A stretch of DNA of 64,000 nucleotides from Actinomyces massiliensis 4401292 (GCF_000269805.1 NZ_JH711482.1:664933-728932); one strand, 5' to 3'; numbered from the stretch's first letter, positions 43,446 through 52,204 are shown. Notes: generated from the letters alone by a model not told the origin. A program made the numbers and translations.

Positions 43446-44474
43446 TCAGAGGCCCGCGGCGCGGCGCGACAGGAGACGCAGCCGGGCCTGGTGGGCGGCG
43501 CCCACGATCGGGGCGGTCGTGCCGAGGGCGGCGGGAACGAGCTCGAGATCATCGGCCACGAGGCCGACGACCTCTGCGCGCACTGTCTCGCGCAGCGGCC
43601 CCCACCACAGGTCGCCGGAGCGGGCCAGGCCTCCGGAGACGATGACGCGCTCAGGATCCAGGACGGTGACGACGGCGGCGATGGCCTTGCCCAGGGCGAT
43701 GGCCGCCTCGCGATAGACGCGCTGGGCGACGGCGTCACCGGCGTCTGCGAGTCTCTCCACCTGGTGGGCGCCGGTGACATCGACAGCGCTGGTGGCCTCG
43801 CGGTAGCGCCGGGCGATCTGGGGCCCGGCCGCGATGGCCTCCAGATGGCCGGAGCGCCCGCAGGTGCAGGGCTCGGATCCCGCCGTGCCGGAGGGCATGT
43901 GCCCCATCTCCCCGGCCAGGAAGTGCGCGCCGTGATGGACGTGGCCGTCCAGGACGACCGCCCCGCCGACCCCCGTGCCCACGGCGACGACGAGAACGCT
44001 GCCGGCACCGGCACCGGCACCGATCCAGGCCTCGCCGGCGGCGTAGGCGTTGACGTCGTTATCGACATGCACGAGCAGATCCTGCGACGCGACGCCTGCG
44101 GCGAGCAGGCGTCGCGCCACTCCCCCGGCGATGTCGGTGCCGGGCCAGCCGGTGATGGTGTCGGTGGCCGAAGCGACCACGCCCCGGCCGGCGTCAATGA
44201 CACCGGCCGAGCCGATCCCGACCGCCACCGGGGCGAGTCGCACACGCCGCGCCGCGGGCGCACCGGTGTCGATGAGGGTCGTCACCGAGGAGGCGATGGC
44301 GTCGAGCACGGCCTGAGCGCCCTCGCGCGCCGGGGTGGGAGCTTCAGCCACAGGGCCGAGCAGCCCGCCGTCAGCGGACACGAGGGCAGCCGCGATCTTC
44401 GTACCCCCCACATCGACGCCGACGACCGGAGCGGTCAGCTGCTCGTCGACGATGGCGGCGGTCGACGTCGTCAT
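43446..44474 (-). CDS. nanK: N-acetylmannosamine kinase (ROK family)
   Basis: 342-residue ROK kinase phosphorylating ManNAc. The ATP-binding entry is VVGVDVGGTKIAAALV; the ROK block is HFLAGEMGHMPSG with the zinc motif CTCGRSGHLEAIA (one His replacing the usual Cys of CxCGxxGC). Other ROK kinases act on glucose or GlcNAc, but the position one base after nanA and before nanE makes ManNAc the likely substrate. Confidence 0.9.
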   Translation of the reverse strand: MTTSTAAIVDEQLTAPVVGVDVGGTKIAAALVSADGGLLGPVAEAPTPAREGAQAVLDAIASSVTTLIDTGAPAARRVRLAPVAVGIGSAGVIDAGRGVVASATDTITGWPGTDIAGGVARRLLAAGVASQDLLVHVDNDVNAYAAGEAWIGAGAGAGSVLVVAVGTGVGGAVVLDGHVHHGAHFLAGEMGHMPSGTAGSEPCTCGRSGHLEAIAAGPQIARRYREATSAVDVTGAHQVERLADAGDAVAQRVYREAAIALGKAIAAVVTVLDPERVIVSGGLARSGDLWWGPLRETVRAEVVGLVADDLELVPAALGTTAPIVGAAHQARLRLLSRRAAGL

Positions 44475-44475
44475 C

Positions 44476-45396
44476 TCAGATCAGGCCCTGTTCGCGCACG
44501 ATCGCCACGACCCTGTCCTTCGCATCGCCCTGCACCGCCTTGACGGGGAACGCCATGGTGTTGGTGTCGATGATGCCGATGGCCTGCATGGCTGTCTTGA
44601 AGGCGCCGATGCCCGACGCGTCGCCGGAGCGCCCCTGAGGCACGTAGACGATCTCGAATCCGGCGCAGATCCTGTCCTGGATACGACGTGCCTCCTCCCA
44701 ATCGCCTCTCTGAGCGACCTGCCAGATATCCGCGTAGGAGCGCGGGTCGACATTGGCGTACCCGGGCACGACGCCATCGCTTCCGAGCAGGAGCATGCCA
44801 TCGACAACGCACTCGTGCCCCGTCAGCAGCGCCAGTGGATGACCGGCGGCCTCATTGGCGGCGACCAGACGGCGGAAAGCGACATCGTCGCCCGAGGAGT
44901 CCTTGACGCCCGCCAGGACGCCTTCGCGTCCCAGCTGGACGAGCAGATCGCAGCCGAGCTTGACGCCGTTGAGGCGGACCGGGACGTCATAGGCGAACAG
45001 CGGAACGTCAATGGCGGCGGCGATGGCGCGGAAGTGATCGGCGATCTCGACGGCATCGTTGATCGCGTAGAAGGGGCAGGTGGCCACGACGGCGTCCGCT
45101 CCCAGGGCTTGGGCGCGCCGGGCCTGCTCGATGACACGGTTCGCCGTCGTGTCGATCGCTCCGGTAAGGACGGGCACGCGCCCTGCCGTCGTAGTGATGG
45201 CGCGCTCGATGATGGCATCGCGCTCAGCGTCGGTGAGATAGGCCGTCTCACCGGAGGAGCCCAGGAGGAACAGTCCGTTGACTCCTCCTGCGATGAGGTG
45301 CTCGATGACGCGGTCAAGACCAGCGAGGTCAACAGAGCCGTCTTGGGTGAATGGCGTGACAACCGGGGGGATGAGGCCGGTGAAACGGGTGTCCAT
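44476..45396 (-). CDS. nanA: N-acetylneuraminate lyase (DapA/NanA family)
   Basis: 306-residue class I aldolase splitting N-acetylneuraminate into ManNAc and pyruvate. It has the family motif GLFLLGSSGETAYL, the tyrosine in LFAYDVPVR and the Schiff-base lysine in LAGVKDSSGDD. The sequence alone would also allow a dihydrodipicolinate synthase or related aldolase; the nanK-nanE neighbours and the importer decide for sialic acid. It is separated from the ABC ATPase by 87 nt that include an 11-bp triplicated repeat. Confidence 0.88.
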   Translation of the reverse strand: MDTRFTGLIPPVVTPFTQDGSVDLAGLDRVIEHLIAGGVNGLFLLGSSGETAYLTDAERDAIIERAITTTAGRVPVLTGAIDTTANRVIEQARRAQALGADAVVATCPFYAINDAVEIADHFRAIAAAIDVPLFAYDVPVRLNGVKLGCDLLVQLGREGVLAGVKDSSGDDVAFRRLVAANEAAGHPLALLTGHECVVDGMLLLGSDGVVPGYANVDPRSYADIWQVAQRGDWEEARRIQDRICAGFEIVYVPQGRSGDASGIGAFKTAMQAIGIIDTNTMAFPVKAVQGDAKDRVVAIVREQGLI

Positions 45397-45461
45397 GTGC
45401 TGCTTTCTCTGATTTCTTCAGTTGTCCGTGAATGGATGCCGGGGATGTGGGCGTGCGGGGC

Positions 45462-45494
45462 TCAGCCCTCGATCAGCCCTCGATCAGTCCTCGA
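45462..45494 (-). repeat. 11-bp repeat, three units, across the 3' end of the ABC ATPase gene
   Basis: TCAGCCCTCGA twice, then TCAGTCCTCGA. The last unit contains the stop codon of the ATPase, so the extra units appear to be copies of the coding end placed in the spacer. Confidence 0.85.
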
Positions 45495-46308
45495 GGAGCG
45501 AGGGCACTGCGCCGAGCAGAGTGCGCGTGTACTCCTGCCGGGGGCTGTTGAAGATCTCCCGGGTGGAGTTCGTCTCGAGAATCTCGCCGAAGTACATGAC
45601 CGCGATGCGGTCACTGACATACCGGACGGTGTTGATGTCGTGGCTGATGAACACCAGTCCGAGGCCGAGGGCGGCCTTGAGATCCTGGAGGAGGTTGAGG
45701 ACCTGGGCGCGCACGGACACGTCCAGGGCACTGGTCGGCTCGTCGGCCACGATGATGTCGGGGTCCAGTGCCAGGGCGCGGGCGATGGCCACGCGCTGAC
45801 GCTGGCCACCCGAGATCTGCCTGGGCAGAACGTCCAGAGCGCTGGAGGGCAGCCCGACCAGATGAAGGAGATCCTTGACTTTTGCCTCGCGCTCCTTGGC
45901 GGAGCCGATGCCGTGAACATTGAGCGGGTCGATCAGGGTGTCGTGCACGATCATGCGCGGATTCAGCGCCGTGGCCGGGTCCTGGAAGACGACCGAGACC
46001 GAGCGCCCCAAGGCTCTGCGATCCGTAGCGCTACGCCCCAGCTTGCGTCCTTTGAAGTAGACCTCGCCGCGCGTCAGGGTTTGCAGACCCACCATGACGC
46101 GGGCGGTGGTCGACTTACCGCAGCCGGACTCCCCCACCAGCCCGAGGGTTTCGCCGCGCTTGACGCTCAGCGAGACGTCGTTGACGGCGTGAACCGTGTC
46201 TGGGCGGAAGAGTTTGCCCGTACGGGACCTGTGGATCACGTGCGCGTGTCGCAGCTCGATGACCGGGTCGGTCTCGGGGTTCCAGGAGCTGAAGGTATCG
46301 GCGGGCAT
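45484..46308 (-). CDS. Sialic acid ABC importer, second ATP-binding protein (peptide/OppF type)
   Basis: 274-residue ATPase. Walker A is GLVGESGCGKST, the signature is [15 protein letters not shown] and Walker B is IIVADEPTSALDVS. The C-terminal ending (EIFNSPRQEYTRTLL) is typical of OppF/DppF. The start overlaps the stop of the fusion gene by one base (TGATG). Together with the binding protein, permease and fusion it forms a SatABCD-type sialic acid importer. Confidence 0.9.
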   Translation of the reverse strand: MPADTFSSWNPETDPVIELRHAHVIHRSRTGKLFRPDTVHAVNDVSLSVKRGETLGLVGESGCGKSTTARVMVGLQTLTRGEVYFKGRKLGRSATDRRALGRSVSVVFQDPATALNPRMIVHDTLIDPLNVHGIGSAKEREAKVKDLLHLVGLPSSALDVLPRQISGGQRQRVAIARALALDPDIIVADEPTSALDVSVRAQVLNLLQDLKAALGLGLVFISHDINTVRYVSDRIAVMYFGEILETNSTREIFNSPRQEYTRTLLGAVPSLLED

Positions 46309-48449
46309 CAGTGGCTCTCCTTTTCGAGGACCGCCTCTAGCTCGGGCGTGATGGCGTAGTAGTGCTCGGTGCTTCCGACCACCGGCTTGAGGACCGGCCG
46401 GCTCTCCAGGCCGACCTCGGGGTGGGAGGACCTGGGGGCGAAGCGGTCGCCCTTGACGAACTCCTTCGGGCTCGGAACGGTGCCGCGCACCTGATGCAGC
46501 CGCTTGGATCCCCCCTCAATGGAGAGGACCGCTCCCAGCAGGCCGCGGGTGTACTCGTGAACCGGGTTGGACAGCAGCTCGGAGGTCCCGGCCTGCTCGA
46601 CGACCTGCCCGGCGTACATGACGGTGACGCGGTGAGCGACCTTGGCGACCAGAGCCAGGTCGTGACTGACGAAGACCATGGCGAATCCGAGCTTCTCGCG
46701 CAGCTCGCCCAGCAGGTCGATGACCTGCTTCTGGACGGTGACGTCCAGAGCGGTGGTCGGCTCATCGGCGATGACCAGGCTCGGGTCCCGAGTCAGGGCC
46801 ATGGCGATGAGCACGCGCTGGCGCTGGCCCCCGGAGAGTTCATGCGGGTAGCTCTTGAGAGTGCGGACGGGGTCGAGTCCGACGAGCTCGAGGAGCTCCT
46901 CGGCACTGCGAGTCCCACCGCGTCGCGTGAGCTGCTTCATCTGGGACCGGATGAGCATGGAGGGGTTCAGGGAGGACAGCGCGTCCTGGTAGATCATGCT
47001 CATCTCATGGCCGCGCAGGGCGTTGTGCTCCTCAGGAGTCATCGTGAGGATGTTCTTGCCCTTGAACAGGATCTCCCCGGTGATGCGCGCCGTCGGGGGC
47101 AACAGCCCCATGACGGCCATGGATGTGATGGACTTGCCGCAACCGGATTCGCCGACCAGGCCCATGGTCTCGCCCGGGCGCACCGAGAAGGAGACGTTGT
47201 CGACGATGCTGACGTCGCCGTGCTGGACCGGGAATGCGATGGACAGGTTCTTGACCTCCAGGACAGGCTCGGCCTGGGGGGTGTCGTAGACGAGTCGATC
47301 ATTCCTGGCGAGCTCGGTGGCGCGCAGAGCGGCCAGGCGCTCGGCGAGCGGGACTTCCTCTGCCGCCGGCTCGATCAGTCCGGTCAGGGAGCTCTTCTGG
47401 CCGCCCGGGGTGGCTGAGGGCGCGTCGTCGGCGTTGTCCCTTACGGCAGAGCCGGCCTCATCCCAGGCTTTCTCGGTATTCATGGCCTCTTCGTCGGCCT
47501 CGACGTCCACGCGAGCGCGGATGCGCGGGGAGGCCATGGCATCGGTCAGCCCCTCCGCCAGGACATTGAGGCACAGAGTGGTGATGAGAATCATGAGGCC
47601 GGGGAAGAAGGTCGGCCACCAGTGACCCGACAGCAGGAGCTCCTTGCCCTCGGAGAGCATATTGCCCCAGGTGGGGGTGTTGACCGACGTGATGCCGGCG
47701 CCGATGAAGGACAGCGATGCCTCGAAGACGATCGCATCGGCCACGAGCACCGTGGCGTAGACCATGATGGGGGCCACGCAGTTGCGTACGACGTGCCTGG
47801 CAAGGATCCAGGGCACGCGCGCACCCATGACCTTGGAGGCGGCGACGTAGTCCTCGCCGAACTGGGACAGGATGTTCGCGCGGACTACGCGCGTGAGCTG
47901 GGGGGTGTAGACGATGGCGGTCGCCAGGATGATCACCGGCACTATCGGCAGGCGCGAGGACATGGCCAGCACCAGGACCGCCGCCAGGGCGATGCCGGGG
48001 AAGGACATGAGGACGTCGAGGACGCGCATGACGACCTCGCCGATCCACTTGCGGCTGGTCGCGGCAATAGCGCCCAGGACGGAGGCCAGGGCCAGGGCGA
48101 TGCCCGTGGCGCTCAGGCCGACGACCAGTGAGACCCTGGCCCCGTAGACGGCTCGAGAGAAGATGTCGCGGCTGGGCTTGTCGGTCCCGAAGAGATGGTC
48201 CAGCGAAGGCCGGACAGCGGGGTCGTAGGTGACGATGTCGGAGCCGCCCGGCACATGGACGGTCGTCTCCGCGGTGGCCAGGCCGGTGGCGCCGGGATCG
48301 TAGGGAGCCACCACCGGGGCGAAGATCGCCATGGCGACGACGATGAGCAGGACGGCGACGGCGATCTTGCTCCCAATGGGCAGGTTCTTCCAGCCCTGGA
48401 AGCGCAAGCCGGGCTTGGAGACCTTGTCGAGTGTGCGACTGTGCAGCAT
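46308..48449 (-). CDS. Permease-ATPase fusion of the sialic acid ABC importer
   Basis: 713 residues joining two subunits that are normally separate. Residues 1 to about 320 form a DppC-type permease with five to six helices, including the GADPR-like region DHLFGTDKPSRDIFSR and the EAA-type loop EDYVAASKVMGARVPWI. A linker of about 80 acidic, Ala-rich residues follows, then a DppD-type ATPase (about 405-713) with GESGCGKS, LSGGQRQRVLIAMAL and LVIADEPTTALDVT. The same fusion is known in SatC of sialic acid importers such as that of Haemophilus ducreyi, which supports the substrate call. It overlaps both neighbours by one base. Confidence 0.9.
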   Translation of the reverse strand: MLHSRTLDKVSKPGLRFQGWKNLPIGSKIAVAVLLIVVAMAIFAPVVAPYDPGATGLATAETTVHVPGGSDIVTYDPAVRPSLDHLFGTDKPSRDIFSRAVYGARVSLVVGLSATGIALALASVLGAIAATSRKWIGEVVMRVLDVLMSFPGIALAAVLVLAMSSRLPIVPVIILATAIVYTPQLTRVVRANILSQFGEDYVAASKVMGARVPWILARHVVRNCVAPIMVYATVLVADAIVFEASLSFIGAGITSVNTPTWGNMLSEGKELLLSGHWWPTFFPGLMILITTLCLNVLAEGLTDAMASPRIRARVDVEADEEAMNTEKAWDEAGSAVRDNADDAPSATPGGQKSSLTGLIEPAAEEVPLAERLAALRATELARNDRLVYDTPQAEPVLEVKNLSIAFPVQHGDVSIVDNVSFSVRPGETMGLVGESGCGKSITSMAVMGLLPPTARITGEILFKGKNILTMTPEEHNALRGHEMSMIYQDALSSLNPSMLIRSQMKQLTRRGGTRSAEELLELVGLDPVRTLKSYPHELSGGQRQRVLIAMALTRDPSLVIADEPTTALDVTVQKQVIDLLGELREKLGFAMVFVSHDLALVAKVAHRVTVMYAGQVVEQAGTSELLSNPVHEYTRGLLGAVLSIEGGSKRLHQVRGTVPSPKEFVKGDRFAPRSSHPEVGLESRPVLKPVVGSTEHYYAITPELEAVLEKESH

Positions 48450-49414
48450 CAGACGCTCCTGATCCTCGGGTTGACCAGCACGTAGAGCATGTCAACGACG
48501 ATGTTGATAATGATGAACGCCAGCGCCACGGTGATGGACACGCCCTGGACGATGTTGACGTCGTTGCGGGTGACGCCCTGGAAGATGAGCTGTCCCATGC
48601 CCTGGATGTTGAAGATCATCTCAATGACGACCGCCCCTCCCATGGCGTAGCCCAGGCGGAGACCGAGCACGGTCAGCGGGGTGATGAGGGCGTTGCGCAG
48701 CACGTTGCGCGCCACGACGACCCGTTTGGGAATGCCGGCTCCGATGGCGGTGCGCACGTAGTCGCGGTCGAGCTCCTCCACCATGGCGGTGCGCACGACT
48801 CGGGTCAGCGTCCCGGTGTTGGGCACGGCGATGGCCAGCGCCGGCAGGAAGATCTGACGCACGTATGCGGCCGGATCGTCGCCGAAGGGCACCCACTTGG
48901 TGACCAGGGAGGGGAACGTGCCGGTGGCGCCGGGGATGTCGCCGAACCATTGGATGAGCAGGAGCGCCAGCCAGAACGAGGGCGTGGCCAGGCACAGGAT
49001 GGAGATGACGCGGATGACCTGATCCGGCATCCTGTCACGGTACAGAGCGGCGACAACACCCAGAACGGTGGCGGCGACGACTGCGACCAGGATTCCGATG
49101 AATGTCAGCTGAAGGGTGATCGGGAAGGCGCTCGACACCATGTCGGAGATCTTCACACCGGTGAAGGACGTACCGAGGTCTCCATGGGCCAGACCGATGA
49201 GATAGTCCCAGAACCGTGTGAGCAGCGGGTCGTTGAGGTGATGGGCTTGCCGATACTGCTCGAGGGCCTCTGGCGTGGCCGATTCTCCGAGCGCCAGGAC
49301 CGCAGGGTCCGCGGTGGAGAACGACATGACGACGAAGACGAGCAGCGTCACGCCCAGCACCATGATCGGCAGCGCGAGCAGGCGCCGCCCGATCAGGCGG
49401 AGAAGGTTGGACAC
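48449..49414 (-). CDS. Sialic acid ABC importer permease (DppB type)
   Basis: 321-residue, six-helix permease. LLRLIGRRLLALPIMVLGVT is the conserved first helix and DLGTSFTGVKISDMV and RNVLRNALITPLTVLGL are DppB/OppB family blocks. The GTG start at 49414 has AAAGGAG 7 nt upstream; the frame is open further upstream, but that stretch overlaps the binding-protein gene. It is separated from the binding-protein gene by 116 nt that hold a strong stem-loop. Confidence 0.9.
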   Translation of the reverse strand: MSNLLRLIGRRLLALPIMVLGVTLLVFVVMSFSTADPAVLALGESATPEALEQYRQAHHLNDPLLTRFWDYLIGLAHGDLGTSFTGVKISDMVSSAFPITLQLTFIGILVAVVAATVLGVVAALYRDRMPDQVIRVISILCLATPSFWLALLLIQWFGDIPGATGTFPSLVTKWVPFGDDPAAYVRQIFLPALAIAVPNTGTLTRVVRTAMVEELDRDYVRTAIGAGIPKRVVVARNVLRNALITPLTVLGLRLGYAMGGAVVIEMIFNIQGMGQLIFQGVTRNDVNIVQGVSITVALAFIIINIVVDMLYVLVNPRIRSV

Positions 49415-49437
49415 TGGAATGCTCCTTTGCCCCGCTG

Positions 49438-49485
49438 CCCGGCCGCAACGGCCCTGCGATGCGCAAGGCGGCGTGCGCGGCCGGG
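49438..49485 (-). promoter_or_regulatory. Intercistronic stem-loop after the binding-protein gene
   Basis: CCCGGCCGC at 49438-49446 pairs with GCGGCCGGG at 49477-49485; the 30-nt loop has further GC-rich pairing. A structure here would protect or partly terminate the upstream mRNA, giving more binding protein than permease. Confidence 0.45.
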
Positions 49486-49496
49486 TGGCGAAGGCG

Positions 49497-49518
49497 GTAG
49501 AAGGGAAGTAGAAGGGAA
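49497..49518. repeat. 11-bp tandem duplication after the binding-protein gene
   Basis: GTAGAAGGGAA twice in perfect tandem, 13 nt past the end of the binding-protein gene. Confidence 0.85.
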
Positions 49519-49530
49519 GCGGACAGCCGG

Positions 49531-51132
49531 TCAGACCTGTGTCGAACCGACGTCCACGAAGGACAGACCGGGGTAGTTGACGCTGCGGAACGACACGAGG
49601 GTCTGGTTGTTGTAGGCCGTCGGTGTCGTCCGGTGGAAGATCGGGTAGAGGGGCACGTTCTCCGCGATGAGGTCGAATGCCTCCTGCCACTTGGCGATCT
49701 GCGCGTCACCCTCGACTTGGACGGCCTCGTCAAGAATCGCCTGCAGCTTGGTGTAGGCCTCAGTCCCCTTCCAGTGCATGCGGTCGTTGGCCCACAGATC
49801 CGCGCTGTACCACCAGCGCATGAGAAGGTCGGCGTCATTGCCGAAGACCGAGGGGTCGCCGGGCGCGATGGCGATATCCCACTTGTCTCCGTTCTTGATG
49901 TAGTCGTACAGCTCCTTGGACTTCTTCTCGGTGAAGTTCGCGGACACGCCGAGCGCTTCGAGGTTCTCCTTGATGATCGGACGCGCTCCGGAGAAGAACC
50001 CGTGGTCCGTGGCGATGGTCTCGATGGAGGTGATGCCGGCCTCGGCCAGCAGCGACTTGGCCTTGTCGGCGTCGTAGCTGTAAACCGTGGAGGCCTTCTT
50101 GTACGCGGGGTGCTCCTCCTGCACGAAGCACGTGGCCGCAGTGGCCAGCGTCCCCATGCCCGTGGTGCAGATCTTCTCGTAGTCAAGGGCGTACATGATG
50201 GCCTGACGCGCCTTGACGTCGGCGAATGCGCCCTGGTGGTTGAACATGACGAACACGAGGCTGAACCCCTTGTCCGCGGAGACCACGACCGGATCCGTCA
50301 TCGCGCTGAGGTTCGTCGCCGGCACGGTGTCGATGGCCTGAACCGTGCTGGAGGTGATCGCGTTGGTGCGCGTGGTGTCGTCGGGCAGGACCTGCCACGT
50401 CATCTTCTTGGCGAGCGCCGGGTGGGAACCGTTGTAGTTGTCATTGCGCTCGAAGACAACGGTCTGAGACGCAGCGCTGTTGTCCGTCATCTTGTACGGA
50501 CCGGATCCGATCGGGTTCATGTCGAAGGCCTTGGGGTCGGCCTCGACCACCGCCTTGGGAACGATCTTGACGGTGCTGAGCCGCTCGGCGACCAGGGAGT
50601 AGGGATGCTTGGTCTTGATGGTGACCGTGGTGTCGTCCTTGGCCGTCACCGACTCCAGGAAGGTGAGGAACTGGCTGTAGAGCGAATTGTTCGCCGGGTC
50701 GAGAACGCGCTCGAAGGAGAAGACGACGTCTTCGACGGTCACGTCGCTGCCGTCGGAGAACTTGGCGCCGTCGCGCAGGGCGACCTCGTAAGTCGTGTCG
50801 TCGACCTTCATGGGCAGGTCCTTGCCGAGAGCCGCGTATGCCTCGCGGCTGACCGCGTCGAGCTCGGTGAGCCCCTCCAGGGTGTGCCAGTTGGCGGCGA
50901 CGGTCAGACCAGATGTCGTGGTCATCGGGTCATAGCCGCTCGTACCCAGCTCGTAGGAGATGCCCGCGGTGATGGTGCCGTCGGGGTTGGCGCTCTCGGC
51001 GCCGGAGGCTCCCGAGCCGCCGGAGGAGCCGCCGCATGCGGCCAGAGCTGCGGCGAAACCGGCAGCCATCCCCATGGTGGACGTAAGGCGGATGAAGTCA
51101 CGGCGGGAAGCCCGCGGAGTTGAGATCGCCAT
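49531..51132 (-). CDS. Sialic acid ABC importer substrate-binding lipoprotein (SBP family 5)
   Basis: 533-residue extracytoplasmic solute-binding protein of the peptide/nickel family. The N-terminus combines a twin-arginine motif (ASRRDFIRL) with a lipobox (LAAC at about residue 33), implying Tat export and lipid anchoring. Family 5 blocks include YEVALRDGAKFSDGSDVTVEDVVFSF and PIGSGPYKM. Its position as first gene before a SatB-SatC-SatD-like set and nanA-nanK-nanE makes N-acetylneuraminate the expected ligand rather than peptide. AGGAGA lies 6-7 nt before the ATG. It is divergent from a GntR regulator. Confidence 0.9.
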   Translation of the reverse strand: MAISTPRASRRDFIRLTSTMGMAAGFAAALAACGGSSGGSGASGAESANPDGTITAGISYELGTSGYDPMTTTSGLTVAANWHTLEGLTELDAVSREAYAALGKDLPMKVDDTTYEVALRDGAKFSDGSDVTVEDVVFSFERVLDPANNSLYSQFLTFLESVTAKDDTTVTIKTKHPYSLVAERLSTVKIVPKAVVEADPKAFDMNPIGSGPYKMTDNSAASQTVVFERNDNYNGSHPALAKKMTWQVLPDDTTRTNAITSSTVQAIDTVPATNLSAMTDPVVVSADKGFSLVFVMFNHQGAFADVKARQAIMYALDYEKICTTGMGTLATAATCFVQEEHPAYKKASTVYSYDADKAKSLLAEAGITSIETIATDHGFFSGARPIIKENLEALGVSANFTEKKSKELYDYIKNGDKWDIAIAPGDPSVFGNDADLLMRWWYSADLWANDRMHWKGTEAYTKLQAILDEAVQVEGDAQIAKWQEAFDLIAENVPLYPIFHRTTPTAYNNQTLVSFRSVNYPGLSFVDVGSTQV

Positions 51133-51148
51133 TGATGTTCTCCTGAAG

Positions 51149-51170
51149 TCTGACGTCTGTTGTCTGACGT
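51149..51170. promoter_or_regulatory. Paired TCTGACGT direct repeats in the nan/sat leader
   Basis: TCTGACGT at 51149-51156 and 51163-51170, between the predicted start of transcription and the ribosome site of the binding-protein gene. A related TCTGAC is at 51204. This is a candidate regulator site. Confidence 0.4.
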
Positions 51171-51180
51171 TGGTAGGATG

Positions 51181-51210
51181 ACTGTAGCAGCTTCGAAGGA
51201 CGTCTGACCA
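51181..51210 (-). promoter_or_regulatory. Probable promoter of the nan/sat operon
   Basis: TGGTCA, 18 nt spacer, TACAGT on the minus strand, giving a leader of about 42 nt before the binding-protein ATG. Confidence 0.5.
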
Positions 51211-51224
51211 GATCGTTTACGATC
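51211..51224. promoter_or_regulatory. Perfect palindrome abutting the nan/sat -35 element
   Basis: GATCGT-TT-ACGATC. Its location directly upstream of the -35 hexamer, in the divergent gap with the GntR gene, suits a regulator-binding site. Confidence 0.45.
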
Positions 51225-51310
51225 TCGTGTCGTGAAGTCCTTCGGACGAGGTCCGGTCGAGGTCGTCCGGACGCAGGACCACTGAGCACGACGATGGAGT
51301 TCCGGTCACA

Positions 51311-52045
51311 ATGACTGCCATGAACACGAAGCGAGGCGCCTACGCCTCCATCAACGGGGCTGCAACGACGCAGGCTTCAACCGCGATCAACGCCATCAAG
51401 GACTACATCCTCCAGGCGCACCTGCGTCCCGGAGACCCCTTGCCCACCGAATCGCAGCTGTGCACCGACCTGGGCATGTCCCGCTCGTCCATCCGAGAAG
51501 CCGTCCGCACACTGGTGGCCCTCGACATCGTCGAGGTGCGCCACGGCCATGGAATGTTCGTCGGTCAGATCTCTATGCGCCCCATGGTGGAGTCGCTGGT
51601 CTTCCGCGGCCTGCTCAAACCCGGAGACGACTACCGGGCTCTGCGAGAGGTCGTCGATGTGCGCGCCGTCTTAGACGATTCCCTGACCGAGCAGGTGATC
51701 ACGACGTGGAGGGGCCGCGAGGACGCCGCGATCGACGCCGTCGTCGAGGAGATGGAGAAGCTCGCCGCCTCGGGCAAGATCTTCACGGACCAGGATCATC
51801 GTTTCCACTCCATGCTCCTGGATGCGCTGCCCAACCAGCTATTCGGTCACCTGACGGACGCGTTCTGGGCCGTGCACATGCTGACGGTACCGCTGCTGGA
51901 CGCGCCGCATCCGGAGGACATCATGCGCACGGCCAATGCGCACCGCGCCATGCTCGAGGCGGCTCGAGCCGGCGACCCCGACGCCTACAGGGCGGCGGTC
52001 AAGGAGCACTACGCCCCCCTGCAGGCCGCCCTCCAATCCGAGTGA
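51311..52045 (+). CDS. GntR/FadR-family transcriptional regulator (NanR-like)
   Basis: 244 residues. The winged helix-turn-helix is at about 25-95 (LRPGDPLPTESQLCTDLGMS, SIREAVRTLVALDIVEVRHG). The C-terminal half is a helical FCD ligand domain with the metal/ligand His pattern DQDHRFHSMLLDA and ANAHRAML. It is divergent from the sialic acid importer with 178 nt between, so it is the likely regulator of the nan/sat operon, responding to a pathway sugar. The start could also be the second ATG at 51320. Confidence 0.9.
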   Translation: MTAMNTKRGAYASINGAATTQASTAINAIKDYILQAHLRPGDPLPTESQLCTDLGMSRSSIREAVRTLVALDIVEVRHGHGMFVGQISMRPMVESLVFRGLLKPGDDYRALREVVDVRAVLDDSLTEQVITTWRGREDAAIDAVVEEMEKLAASGKIFTDQDHRFHSMLLDALPNQLFGHLTDAFWAVHMLTVPLLDAPHPEDIMRTANAHRAMLEAARAGDPDAYRAAVKEHYAPLQAALQSE

Positions 52046-52104
52046 CCCTCCCCCGCGCCAACTGGCCGCCCGGACCACTTCCTCTTACCTTCCCCTCGCC
52101 TCCC

Positions 52105-52204
52105 ACCGAGATCGGTCCGCTTCCGCACCGAGATCGGTCGAGTTCCGCACCGAGATCGGTCGAGTTCCGCACCGAGATCGGTCCACCTCCACGCCGAGAT
52201 CGGT
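52105..52204. repeat. Array of five 12-bp palindromes at exact 22-bp spacing
   Basis: ACCGAGATCGGT begins at 52105, 52127, 52149 and 52171, and GCCGAGATCGGT at 52193, all exactly 22 bp apart. The 10-nt spacers are similar (CCGCTTCCGC, CGAGTTCCGC twice, then diverged). The 335-nt gap (52046-52380) between the GntR gene and ssrA otherwise holds only the terminator at 52296-52341. Confidence 0.9.

Noticed and set aside
44335-46359. A 674-codon plus-strand frame opposite nanA and the ABC ATPase
   Set aside because: Antisense to genes with intact active-site motifs; composition is typical of mirror frames.
52105-52204. The repeat array as a CRISPR
   Set aside because: The period is only 22 bp, the spacers are themselves similar, and no cas genes are present.
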